A DNA stretch of 64,000 nt, taken from Bradyrhizobium huanghuaihaiense (GTDB lineage: Bacteria; Pseudomonadota; Alphaproteobacteria; Rhizobiales; Xanthobacteraceae). Location: contig NZ_VLLA01000005.1 in NCBI RefSeq assembly GCF_007830635.1, forward strand, positions 1 through 64,000, given 5' to 3'. Of this stretch, positions 52,931 to 62,350 are shown piece by piece. Within the stretch, counting starts at the first letter, position 1; each line of letters begins with the position of its first letter. Under the pieces are notes generated by a model that did no database searches, had not been told where the DNA came from, and saw nothing but the letters and a program-made list of their open reading frames with translations. The translations under genes and the position numbers were made by a program.

Positions 52931-54148
52931 TTAGCGACTGAGCCACGCCAGCGCACCCCTGCCCGCGGCGGCCCCCGTCGCAAACGAGGCCTGCAACAGA
53001 TAGCCGCCGGTCGGCGCTTCCCAATCCAGCATCTCGCCGGCAGCGAACACGCCGGGCAGTTTGTGCAGCATGAAGCCGTCGTCGAGCTCGTCGAAGGTGA
53101 TCCCGCCCGCCGTCGAGATCGCGCGGTCGATCGGCGCGACACCGGTGAGCTGAACCGGAATGGCGTTGATCAGCTGCGCGAGCTCGGCCGGCGAGAACGC
53201 GGCCAGCGGACGGCCGGAGGCGATCGCGGTTTCCTGCATCAGGCCGATGCCGACCGGCGACAATTGCGCGGCCTTACGCAGGAAGTTTGCGAGCGATTGC
53301 TTGCCGCGCGTCCCTGACAGCCGAGCGGTCAGTGCGGCGGCGTCGAGGTCGGGACGCAAGGCGATCATCAGCGTCGCCTGCCCGAGACCTAGCACCGCCT
53401 CGCGCAGCTCCGACGAGAGTGCATAGATCGCGCCGCCTTCGATGCCGCTGCGGGTGATCATGGCCTCGCCGCGCACCGTGTGCGCGCCGATCGTCAGCGC
53501 CACGCCCTTGAGCGGCTGGCCTTCGAAACGGTCGCGGAACACATCGGACCAGGCGACCGTGAAACCGGAATTGGCCGGCCGCAGCTTCGAGACGGCAATG
53601 CCTTTGGCGGCGAGGATGTCGACCCAGCCGCCGTCCGACCCCAGGCGTGGCCAGCTTGCGCCCCCGAGCGCGAGCACGGTGACGCGAGCGGTGACGGCCG
53701 ACGTGCCATCTGGTGTTTGAAACAGCAGCCGCCCTTCGCCGTCCCAGCCGGTCCAGCGGTGGCGAAAGGCGAACCGGACGCCGGCGGCATCGAGCCGTCG
53801 CAGCCAGGCGCGCAACAGCGGCGACGCCTTGAACGCCTTCGGAAACACCCGCCCGCTGGTGCCGACAAAGGTCGGCTCGCCCAAGGCCTCGCTCCAGGCC
53901 CGCAATGCGTCGGGTGAAAATGCCTCGATCGCCGCTTGCAGCTTCGGCGCCGCCTCGCGGTAGCGCGCCATGAACTGCGGCAGCGGCTCGCTGTGGGTGA
54001 GGTTGAGCCCGCCGCGCCCAGCCATCAGGAGTTTGCGGCCCGCGGACGGCATGCCGTCATACACCGTGACGCGGGCACCGCCTTGCGCCAGTACCTCCGC
54101 CGCCATCAGCCCGGCGGGACCGGCACCGATGACGGCGACGTCGGTCAG
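52931..54148 (-). CDS. HI0933/BaiN-like FAD-dependent flavoprotein (TIGR03862 type), probable CTG start
   Basis: A ~405-residue FAD-binding protein. The Rossmann motif is VAVIGAGPAGLMAAEVLAQG, so the start must lie just before it. In this frame no ATG, GTG or TTG precedes the motif after the SDR stop; the first candidate is CTG at 54148-54146, giving (M)TDVAVIGAG. The CTG overlaps the SDR stop by two bases, so reinitiation is likely. Further marks are GRKLLMAGRGGLNLTHSEP, GTSGRVFPKAFKA and the C-terminal FAD contact TAGGITFDELDDGF. Function is unknown; relatives are flavoprotein oxidoreductases. It forms the end of the ligase-MaoC-SDR operon. Confidence 0.8.
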   Translation of the reverse strand: MTDVAVIGAGPAGLMAAEVLAQGGARVTVYDGMPSAGRKLLMAGRGGLNLTHSEPLPQFMARYREAAPKLQAAIEAFSPDALRAWSEALGEPTFVGTSGRVFPKAFKASPLLRAWLRRLDAAGVRFAFRHRWTGWDGEGRLLFQTPDGTSAVTARVTVLALGGASWPRLGSDGGWVDILAAKGIAVSKLRPANSGFTVAWSDVFRDRFEGQPLKGVALTIGAHTVRGEAMITRSGIEGGAIYALSSELREAVLGLGQATLMIALRPDLDAAALTARLSGTRGKQSLANFLRKAAQLSPVGIGLMQETAIASGRPLAAFSPAELAQLINAIPVQLTGVAPIDRAISTAGGITFDELDDGFMLHKLPGVFAAGEMLDWEAPTGGYLLQASFATGAAAGRGALAWLSR

Positions 54149-55062
54149 AGCTTGATCCCCGCCCGCGCTGCGGCCTGCGCCACGTATTTTTGCGTCTGCT
54201 CGAACGCGCCCTGCAGCGCCCTGGCCTTCGACATGTCGCTGATCTCGGCGAAATGCGCGGCGATCGCATCCGGCGTCCATTCGGACTCCGGCAGGTTGAT
54301 GCCTTCGCTCTCCACAATCTTGATCACGGCGAAGGAGCCGGCACCGGCGCCCATGATGGTGCGGGTCGGCGCGTCCTCGCTCAGCATGTATTCGACCGCG
54401 GGCGTGATCGCGTTCGGCTTCATCAGCTGCAACGCCTGCGGCGGCAGCAGCTCTTCGGTCATGCGCGTCGCCGCGGTCGGCGAGATGATGTTGACGCGGA
54501 TGTTGGTCTTGCGGCCTTCCTCGGCCAGCACGTTCATCAGGCCGACCATGCCGGATTTCGCCGCGCCGTAATTGGCCTGGCCGAAATTGCCGTAGAGGCC
54601 GGAGGACGAGGTCGTCAGCACGATGCGACCGTAATTGCGGTCGCGCATGCCGGCCCAGGCGGCCTTGCAGCAATAGAAGGTGCCGACGAGATGCACGTCC
54701 AGCACCTTCTGGAAATCGGCGGCCTCCATCTTGCCGAACGACTTGTCGCGGAGGATGCCGGCATTGGCGCACAAGAGGTCGACGCTGCCCCACTCCTTGG
54801 TGGCGCGCTCCACCATGGCGGTGACCTGCTCGAAATTGGACACGTCCGCGCCGTCGGCCATCGCGGTGCCGCCGGCCTTGCGGATCTCCTCGACCACGGC
54901 CTCCGCCGGCGACAGCGAGCCGCCGGTGCCGTCACGCGCGCCGCCGAAATCGTTGACCACGACCTTGGCGCCGCGGCTCGCCAGCCCCAGCGCATGCGCC
55001 TTGCCGAGACCATTGCCCGCGCCGGTGACGATGGCGACGCGTCCGTCGAACCTGATTGCCAT
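54145..55062 (-). CDS. SDR dehydrogenase, (3R)-hydroxyacyl-CoA dehydrogenase-like
   Basis: A 305-residue short-chain dehydrogenase. The NAD loop is IVTGAGNGLGKAHA, and the NAG motif is LCANAGILRD. Catalytic Ser152, Tyr165 and Lys169 are in TSSSGLYGNFGQANYGAAK. The DFGGARDGTGG segment after beta-2 is characteristic of the dehydrogenase domain of peroxisomal MFE-2. It likely oxidises a (3R)-hydroxyacyl-CoA. The MaoC hydratase gene lies 122 bases upstream on the same strand, which supports a beta-oxidation-type pair. Its stop overlaps the presumed flavoprotein start. Confidence 0.9.
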   Translation of the reverse strand: MAIRFDGRVAIVTGAGNGLGKAHALGLASRGAKVVVNDFGGARDGTGGSLSPAEAVVEEIRKAGGTAMADGADVSNFEQVTAMVERATKEWGSVDLLCANAGILRDKSFGKMEAADFQKVLDVHLVGTFYCCKAAWAGMRDRNYGRIVLTTSSSGLYGNFGQANYGAAKSGMVGLMNVLAEEGRKTNIRVNIISPTAATRMTEELLPPQALQLMKPNAITPAVEYMLSEDAPTRTIMGAGAGSFAVIKIVESEGINLPESEWTPDAIAAHFAEISDMSKARALQGAFEQTQKYVAQAAARAGIKL

Positions 55063-55150
55063 GAGTGCGTTTCCTAGATGTTAGACTGTCAGGGCGCCGA
55101 GCCTTGACCCGGCCATCCATCAAAATCGACAGGCTTTTGAGCAGCGATGG

Positions 55151-55173
55151 GTTGCCGGGTCAAGCCCGGCAAC
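55151..55173. repeat. hairpin between MaoC and SDR genes
   Basis: GTTGCCGGG-TCAAG-CCCGGCAAC is a perfect 9-bp inverted repeat with a 5-base loop in the 122-base gap of an otherwise co-directed gene set. It could attenuate or process the transcript. Confidence 0.6.
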
Positions 55174-55184
55174 GACGCCTCAGG

Positions 55185-55664
55185 TCAGGCGAAATAGATC
55201 AGGCCAAGCCAGTCGGCGACCAGCGCGGGCTTGTCCTCGCCCTCGATCTCGACCGTCACGTTGGTACGGGACTGCAACTCATTGGGCTTGCGGAGCTTGG
55301 CTTCCGCCAGCACGAAGCGGCCGCGGACGCGCTTGCCGGAGCGCACCGGCGAGATGAAGCGCAGCTTGTCGAAGCCGTAATTCACGCCCATCGTGGTGCC
55401 GGCGATCACGGGCATCACCTCGTACGACATGATCGACAGCAGCGACATCGTCAGAAAACCGTGCGCGATGGTGGTGCCGAACGCGGTTTCCTTCTTCGCC
55501 CGTTCAGGATCGACGTGGATGAACTGGTGATCCTCGATCACGTCGGCATAGGTGTCGATGCGGGGCTGGTCGATCAGGTGCCACGAGGACACGCCGATCT
55601 CCTTGCCGACCATGGCCTGATAGGCCTCGAGCGCAATCGGCGGCTTCTTCCAGATTTCGTTCAC
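55185..55664 (-). CDS. MaoC-family enoyl-CoA hydratase ((R)-specific type)
   Basis: A 159-residue single hot-dog hydratase. The catalytic Asp45 and His50 are in VIEDHQFIHVD, and FGTTIAHGFLTMSLLS is the hydratase signature. It hydrates trans-2-enoyl-CoA to (3R)-hydroxyacyl-CoA, the substrate type of the SDR encoded next. GTG 55664 directly follows the TAA of the ligase gene with no gap, and GGAG lies within the ligase end. Confidence 0.92.
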   Translation of the reverse strand: MNEIWKKPPIALEAYQAMVGKEIGVSSWHLIDQPRIDTYADVIEDHQFIHVDPERAKKETAFGTTIAHGFLTMSLLSIMSYEVMPVIAGTTMGVNYGFDKLRFISPVRSGKRVRGRFVLAEAKLRKPNELQSRTNVTVEIEGEDKPALVADWLGLIYFA

Positions 55665-57380
55665 TTAGGTCTCACTCCGTGTTTTCGGCAGCTCCGGAAA
55701 ATCCTCCTCACGGAATTCCCGGCCGCGCAGCGGATCGCCGCGATCGTCGTCGCGTTCGAGCCGTCGTAGCTGCACGCGGCGGATTTTGCCAGAGATCGTC
55801 TTCGGCAGCTCGGTGACGATTTCGAGGCGGCGGATGCGCTTGAACGGCGCCAGACGCGTGTGCAGGTGCTTGAAGATGGACAGCGCGGTCTCCGGCGAGC
55901 GTTCCGCGCCCGAAGTCAGCAGCACGAACGCTTTGGGAATCGCGAGCCGGATCGGATCGGGGCTCGGCACCACCGCGGCTTCGGCAACGAGTTCGTGCTC
56001 GAGCAGCACGCTCTCCAGCTCGAACGGGCTGATGCGATAGTCCGAGGATTTGAACACGTCGTCGGAACGGCCGACGAAGGTGAGATAGCCGTCCGTGTCT
56101 TCGAACACGACGTCGCCGCTACGATAGAGCGCACCTTCGGCGCCCGACAATTTGCCGTCGTCGCCCTGATAGCCCTGCATCAGGCCGGCGGGACGGTCAT
56201 CGTCCAGCACCAGGGTCACCTCGCCTTCCCTCGCGGGGTTGCCGTCGGCATCGCTGATCTGCACGCGATAGCCCGGCAGCGGCCGGCCCATCGAGCCGAC
56301 CTTGATGGGCTGCCCCGGCGAGTTGCCGGCGAGCGCGGTCGTCTCGGTCTGGCCGTAGCCATCGCGGATGGTGAGGCCCCACGCGGCCTGCACCTGGTCG
56401 ATCACCTCAGGATTGAGCGGCTCGCCGGCGCCGCAGACCTCGCGCAAGGTCACCTTGAACGAGGCCAGGTTTTCTTGGATGAACAGCCGCCACACCGTCG
56501 GCGGCGCGCATAGCGTGGTGACGCCGCAGCGGCCGATGGTGGCGAGCAGCGCCTTGGCATCGAAGCGCGGCTGGTTGACCACGAACACGGTGGCGCCGGC
56601 ATTCCACGGCGCAAAGAAACAGCTCCAGGCATGCTTGGCCCAGCCGGGTGAAGAGATGTTGAGATGGACGTCGCCGGGCTTCAGGCCGATCCAGTACATC
56701 GTCGAGAGATGGCCGACGGGGTAGCTGCGCTGGCTGTGCCGGACGAGTTTTGGTTTGGCTGTCGTGCCCGAGGTGAAATAGAGCAGCATCGGATCGTCGG
56801 CATGGGTCGGACCGTCGGGTGTGAATTCTTCCGACGCCTTTGTCGCCTCGTCGTAAGCGAGCCAGCCGTCAGAGGCCGCGCCAACCACAATACGCACGAC
56901 ATTCTCGGCGCCCAGGCTTGCGAATTTGGCGACCTGATCCTGTGCTGCGACGACCGCCCTCGCCTTGCCGCGATCGAGCCGGTCACGCAGCTCGTCGGCG
57001 GTGAGCAACGTGGTTGCGGGAATCACGACGACGCCGAGCTTCATCGCGGCGAGCATCGTCTCCCACAGCGGAACCACATTGCCGAGCAGCAGCAGAAGAT
57101 GATCGCCGCGCCTCAAGCCCTGCGCGCGGAGGAAGTTCGCGACCTGGTTGGAGCGGCGCGACAGCGCCGCAAAGGACAGTTTTGTCTGTTTGTCCTGCGC
57201 AGCATCGACGATCCAGAGCGCGGGACGGTCCTTTGCTTCGGCATCCTTCGCGAGCTCATCGAACCAGTCGAGCGCCCAGTTGAAGGGGGCCGGATCGGGC
57301 CAGCGGAAGCCTTTGACCGCTGTCTCGTAGTCCGTGCGGTGAGCCAGAAGAAACGCGCGCGCTTCCTGAAATGTGGTCAT
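55665..57380 (-). CDS. acyl-CoA synthetase (AMP-forming, medium-chain/ACSM-like)
   Basis: A 571-residue ANL-family ligase. The phosphate-binding motif is LLYFTSGTTAKPKLVRHS. A5-type RDGYGQTETTALAG and the hinge GYLTFVGRSDDVFKSSDYRIS follow. The catalytic lysine is in PKTISGKIRRVQL. It activates a carboxylic acid to acyl-CoA via an acyl-AMP. The family resemblance is to medium-chain/benzoate-type ACSM enzymes, but the substrate is not decided. ATG 57380 is the domain start. It heads a run of ligase, MaoC hydratase, SDR and flavoprotein, a short beta-oxidation-like set for an unusual acid. Confidence 0.9.
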   Translation of the reverse strand: MTTFQEARAFLLAHRTDYETAVKGFRWPDPAPFNWALDWFDELAKDAEAKDRPALWIVDAAQDKQTKLSFAALSRRSNQVANFLRAQGLRRGDHLLLLLGNVVPLWETMLAAMKLGVVVIPATTLLTADELRDRLDRGKARAVVAAQDQVAKFASLGAENVVRIVVGAASDGWLAYDEATKASEEFTPDGPTHADDPMLLYFTSGTTAKPKLVRHSQRSYPVGHLSTMYWIGLKPGDVHLNISSPGWAKHAWSCFFAPWNAGATVFVVNQPRFDAKALLATIGRCGVTTLCAPPTVWRLFIQENLASFKVTLREVCGAGEPLNPEVIDQVQAAWGLTIRDGYGQTETTALAGNSPGQPIKVGSMGRPLPGYRVQISDADGNPAREGEVTLVLDDDRPAGLMQGYQGDDGKLSGAEGALYRSGDVVFEDTDGYLTFVGRSDDVFKSSDYRISPFELESVLLEHELVAEAAVVPSPDPIRLAIPKAFVLLTSGAERSPETALSIFKHLHTRLAPFKRIRRLEIVTELPKTISGKIRRVQLRRLERDDDRGDPLRGREFREEDFPELPKTRSET

Positions 57381-57410
57381 GGTCCCGGGCCCGTCGATTG
57401 ACGTTCGAGC

Positions 57411-57498
57411 GTAGCCCGGATGGAGCGAAGCGCAATCCGGGGCCGGTCGCGCCATTGAAAGAGCTGTCCCGGATTTCGCTTCGCTTCATCCGGGCTAC
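57411..57498. repeat. palindromic intergenic element, family D (GTAGCCCGGATGGAGCG...)
   Basis: GTAGCCCGGATGGAGCGAAGCG and CGCTTCGCTTCATCCGGGCTAC are inverted ends with a small mismatch, with AATCCGGGGC and a matching CCCGGATT inside. It separates the valine operon from the acyl-CoA ligase operon. Confidence 0.85.
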
Positions 57499-57507
57499 AA
57501 GCGAAGG

Positions 57508-58395
57508 CTATTTTCCGGCCAGTTCTCTAACGTGCTTGATAATTCCGGAAAAATCCACCCCGCCCTGCCCGGCCGCGTCGAAAGACTGATAGATCTCCTG
57601 CGCATGCTTTCCGAGCGGCGTAGCGGCGCCCGCGGCCTTGGCGGCGTCCTGCGCCAGGGTCAGATCCTTCACCATCAGCGCCGAGGCAAAGCCCGGCTTG
57701 TAGTCGTTGTTGGCCGGCGAGGTCGGCACTGGACCTGGAACCGGGCAATAGGTCGTCAGCGACCAGCACTGCCCCGACGAGGTCGAGGCGACGTCGAACA
57801 ACGCCTGGTGCGAGAGGCCGAGCTTCTCGCCGAGCGCAAAGGCTTCGCTCACCGCGATCATGGAAATGCCGAGGATCATGTTGTTGCAGATCTTGGCCGC
57901 CTGCCCCGCGCCGGCGCCGCCACAATGTACGATCTTCTTGCCCATCTTCTCCAGCACGGGCTTTGCCGCCGCAAACGCGCCCTCCTCGCCGCCGCACATG
58001 AAGGTGAGCGTCGCCCCCTTGGCGCCGCCGGTGCCGCCGGAGACCGGCGCATCGACCGAAAGCACACCATTCTTGGCGGCGAGCGCATGAGCCTGCCGTG
58101 CGCTTTCGACATCGATGGTGGAGGAGTCAATGATCAACGCGCCCTTGGCCATGGCGGGCAGGACCTCGTTCCAGACGCCGAGCACGTGCTTGCCGGCCGG
58201 CAGCATGGTGACGACAACATCGGCGCCCTTCACCGCGCCCGCGGCGCTGTCGGCGATGCCGGCGCCATCGGCCTCGGCCTGGTTGCGCGAGGCTTCGACG
58301 AGGTCGAAGGCCACCACCTTATGGCCGGCCTTGACCAGGTTGGCGGCCATCGGGCCGCCCATGTTGCCCAGACCAATGAATGCGATCGTGGCCAT
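57508..58395 (-). CDS. mmsB: 3-hydroxyisobutyrate dehydrogenase
   Basis: A 295-residue beta-hydroxyacid dehydrogenase. The NAD site is IAFIGLGNMGGPMAANL. The substrate loop is VDAPVSGGTGGAKGATL, and the catalytic Lys is in GQAAKICNNMILG. It oxidises 3-hydroxyisobutyrate to methylmalonate semialdehyde, the step between HIBCH and MmsA in valine breakdown. It is the last gene of the mmsA-acd-hibch-mmsB run, 25 bases after HIBCH. Confidence 0.95.
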   Translation of the reverse strand: MATIAFIGLGNMGGPMAANLVKAGHKVVAFDLVEASRNQAEADGAGIADSAAGAVKGADVVVTMLPAGKHVLGVWNEVLPAMAKGALIIDSSTIDVESARQAHALAAKNGVLSVDAPVSGGTGGAKGATLTFMCGGEEGAFAAAKPVLEKMGKKIVHCGGAGAGQAAKICNNMILGISMIAVSEAFALGEKLGLSHQALFDVASTSSGQCWSLTTYCPVPGPVPTSPANNDYKPGFASALMVKDLTLAQDAAKAAGAATPLGKHAQEIYQSFDAAGQGGVDFSGIIKHVRELAGK

Positions 58396-58420
58396 TGTCG
58401 TTTCCTCCGCTGTCGCGTTG

Positions 58421-59488
58421 TTAGTTGAACTTCAGCTCATCAGTGCCGATCTCGGCGAGATACGGCGCAAGCATGTCCGGCGTCACATCCTCGATCCGCG
58501 GCGGCGACCAGGTCGGATTGCGGTCCTTGTCGATCACGGCGGCGCGGACGCCTTCGCGGAAATCGTCGCTGCGGAAGACTTCCAGCGCGGCGCGATATTC
58601 GCGCACCAAGCATTCTTCCAGGCTCGACGATTTGCGTGCGAGGCGCAGCAGCTTCAGCGTCACCACCATGCCGCGCGGCGATTTCTCGTTGAGCGTCTTC
58701 AGCGTGGCCTGCGCGAAGTCGGAACCGTCACGCTTGAGCGCCGCGACGATGTCCTCCATCCGGTCGAAGCCGAACAGCGCGTCGATGATCGGCTCCTTCG
58801 CCGCCACCGGTCCCGCGGTCTCGCCGGTCGCAAAGCCGCTGATGAGCTTGCCGACCTCGGCTGCTGTCGCACCGGAACGGACCCTCGTCAGCGCCGCGCG
58901 CAGCTCGGGCAGTTTCGTTGCGGGCACCACCCAGTCCGCGAATTTCGCATGGATCGCGTCCGGCCCATTCATGATCTGGCCGGTGAGGCCAAAATAGGTG
59001 CCGATCTCGCCCGGCGAGTGCGACAACAAATAGGTGCCGCCAACATCGGGGAAAAAGCCGAGCCCGACCTCGGGCATCGCAAGCTTGGTGCGATCGGTGA
59101 CGACGCGATGGCTGGCATGCGCGGACAAGCCGACGCCGCCGCCCATCACGATGCCGTCCATGAAGGCGATATAGGGTTTTGGGAATTTCTTGATCCGGGC
59201 ATTGAGGATGTATTCCTCGCGCCACAGGATCTTGCCGAGGTCGCCATTGACCTTCGAGCTCTCCCAGAGAGTACGGATGTCGCCGCCGGCACACAGGCCG
59301 CGTTCGCCGGCGCCTTCCAGCACGATCACGGCGACGGCCGGATCGGCCTCGAAGCGGTCGAGCGCCTTCTCGATGTCGCGAAACATCTCCAGCGTGACGG
59401 CGTTGATCGCCTTGGGACGGTTGAGCCGGATGATGCCGGCAGCGCCCTCGACGCGGGCGACCAGATCGCCCTCTTCCACGCCACTCAT
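58421..59488 (-). CDS. 3-hydroxyisobutyryl-CoA hydrolase (HIBCH)
   Basis: A 355-residue crotonase-fold thioesterase. The oxyanion hole segments are GLCAGGDIRTL and GIVMGGGVGLSAHAS. The catalytic Glu and Asp of HIBCH are in MPEVGLGFFPDVGGTYLLS. The C-terminal extension beyond the hydratase core is typical of HIBCH. It frees 3-hydroxyisobutyrate from CoA, avoiding build-up of reactive methacrylyl-CoA. Its ATG overlaps the acyl-CoA dehydrogenase stop by four bases (ATGA). Confidence 0.93.
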   Translation of the reverse strand: MSGVEEGDLVARVEGAAGIIRLNRPKAINAVTLEMFRDIEKALDRFEADPAVAVIVLEGAGERGLCAGGDIRTLWESSKVNGDLGKILWREEYILNARIKKFPKPYIAFMDGIVMGGGVGLSAHASHRVVTDRTKLAMPEVGLGFFPDVGGTYLLSHSPGEIGTYFGLTGQIMNGPDAIHAKFADWVVPATKLPELRAALTRVRSGATAAEVGKLISGFATGETAGPVAAKEPIIDALFGFDRMEDIVAALKRDGSDFAQATLKTLNEKSPRGMVVTLKLLRLARKSSSLEECLVREYRAALEVFRSDDFREGVRAAVIDKDRNPTWSPPRIEDVTPDMLAPYLAEIGTDELKFN

Positions 59489-60630
59489 CGCGCGCCCTCG
59501 ATCAGTTTGCGCGCCACGATGAGCCGCATGATTTCATTGGTGCCTTCAAGGATCTGGTGCACGCGCAGATCGCGCACGATCTTCTCGATGCCGTACTCGC
59601 TGAGGTAACCGTAGCCGCCGTGAAGCTGCAGCGCATGGTTGGCGACCTCGAAGCCGACATCGGTGCCGAAGCGCTTTGCCATCGCGCACAGCATGGTGGC
59701 GTCGGGGTCCTTGCGGTCGAGCGCCGCCGCGGCTCGCCACAGGAAGGTGCGCGCGGCCTCCAGCTCGATCGCCATGTCGGCGAGCTTGAATTGCAAGGCC
59801 TGGAATTCGTCGAGGCGCTTTCCAAACGCCTTGCGCTCCTTCATGTAGGCGCGTGCCTTGTCGAGCGCAGTTTGGGCACCACCGAGAGAACACGCCGTGA
59901 TGTTGAGGCGACCGCCGTCGAGACCCGCCATCGCGATCTTGAAGCCGACGCCCTCTTCGCTGAGCCGGTTGGCGACGGGCACGCGGGCGTTCTCGAACAT
60001 CACCGCGCGGGTCGGCTGGGCGTTCCAGCCCATCTTGCGCTCGTTGGCGCCGAAGGAGACGCCCGGCGTCTTGCCGTCGATGACAAGCGTCGAGATACCG
60101 CCGGGGCCGTCGCCGCCGGTCCTGACCATTGCGACCAGAATGTCGGTGCCACCCGCGCCCGAGATGAACTGCTTCTGGCCGTTGAGGACGTAATGGTCGC
60201 CGTCACGCACCGCGCGGGTGCGCAGCGCGGCCGCGTCCGAGCCGGCGCCCGGCTCGGTCAGGCAGTAGCTCGCGATCAGCTCCATGGTGCAGAGCTTCGG
60301 CAGCCATTGATGGCGCTGCGTGTCGCTGCCGAAGGCATCGATCATCCAGCTCGCCATGTTGTGGATGGAGATGAAGGCCGAGGTGGTCGGGCAGCCCGTC
60401 GCCAGCGCCTCGAAGATCAGCGCCGCGTCGAACCGCGTCATGGCGGAGCCGCCGACATCCTCGCGGATGTAGATGCCGCCCATCCCGAGGGTCGCCGCCT
60501 CGCGCATGACGTCGACGGGGAAATGCTTCTCCTCGTCCCAGCGCAGCGCGTGCGGCGCGATCTTCTCCGCCGCAAACGCCAACGCCATGTCGCGAACCGC
60601 GACCTGATCCTCGTTCAGAGCGAATTGCAT
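59485..60630 (-). CDS. isobutyryl-CoA dehydrogenase-like acyl-CoA dehydrogenase
   Basis: A 381-residue FAD acyl-CoA dehydrogenase. It shows YCLTEPGAGSDAAAL, FISGAGGTDILVAMVRT, QLHGGYGYLSEYGIEKIVRD and the catalytic-loop ILEGTNEIMR. Neighbouring mmsA, HIBCH and mmsB mark it as the isobutyryl-CoA to methacrylyl-CoA step of valine catabolism, although sequence alone would also allow a short-branched-chain specificity. ATG 60630 is the domain start. The methacrylyl-CoA hydratase that must follow is not in this run. Confidence 0.9.
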   Translation of the reverse strand: MQFALNEDQVAVRDMALAFAAEKIAPHALRWDEEKHFPVDVMREAATLGMGGIYIREDVGGSAMTRFDAALIFEALATGCPTTSAFISIHNMASWMIDAFGSDTQRHQWLPKLCTMELIASYCLTEPGAGSDAAALRTRAVRDGDHYVLNGQKQFISGAGGTDILVAMVRTGGDGPGGISTLVIDGKTPGVSFGANERKMGWNAQPTRAVMFENARVPVANRLSEEGVGFKIAMAGLDGGRLNITACSLGGAQTALDKARAYMKERKAFGKRLDEFQALQFKLADMAIELEAARTFLWRAAAALDRKDPDATMLCAMAKRFGTDVGFEVANHALQLHGGYGYLSEYGIEKIVRDLRVHQILEGTNEIMRLIVARKLIEGAR

Positions 60631-60651
60631 GCCGGGCTGCTCACTGTTCTC

Positions 60652-60735
60652 GTCATTGCGAGGAGCGAAGCGACGAAGCAATCCAGAGTCTTTCCGCAGT
60701 GACAGTCTGGATTGCTTCGCTGCGCTCGCAATGAC
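60652..60735. repeat. palindromic intergenic element, family A
   Basis: GTCATTGCGAGGAGCGAAGCG and GCGCTCGCAATGAC end it, with AAGCAATCCAGAGTC and GTCTGGATTGCTT inside. It lies between mmsA and the acyl-CoA dehydrogenase gene, interrupting an otherwise contiguous operon. Confidence 0.85.
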
Positions 60736-60751
60736 GGGCTGGGCTACAGCC

Positions 60752-62248
<1,497 letters not shown>

Positions 62249-62287
62249 GGAATGGTCTCCTTCAGGCCGAGCGTGGTCGCTTTGACA

Positions 62288-62316
62288 AATCCTATTGACC
62301 TGCATTTTATAGGATT
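62288..62316. promoter_or_regulatory. LysR-type operator between mmsA and lysR
   Basis: AATCCTAT-N13-ATAGGATT is a perfect 8-bp inverted repeat centred between the divergent mmsA (40 bases from its ATG) and lysR genes. Size and place match an LTTR binding site. TTGACA at 62282 abuts it. Confidence 0.7.
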
Positions 62317-62350
62317 CAAGTCTGAGATAATGCACCATAGATGTGCGAAA

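Noticed and set aside
54149..54793. In-frame ~215-codon extension upstream of the flavoprotein FAD motif
   Set aside because: The whole stretch is an out-of-frame reading of the SDR gene and shows no domain of its own; the Rossmann motif marks the true N-terminus.
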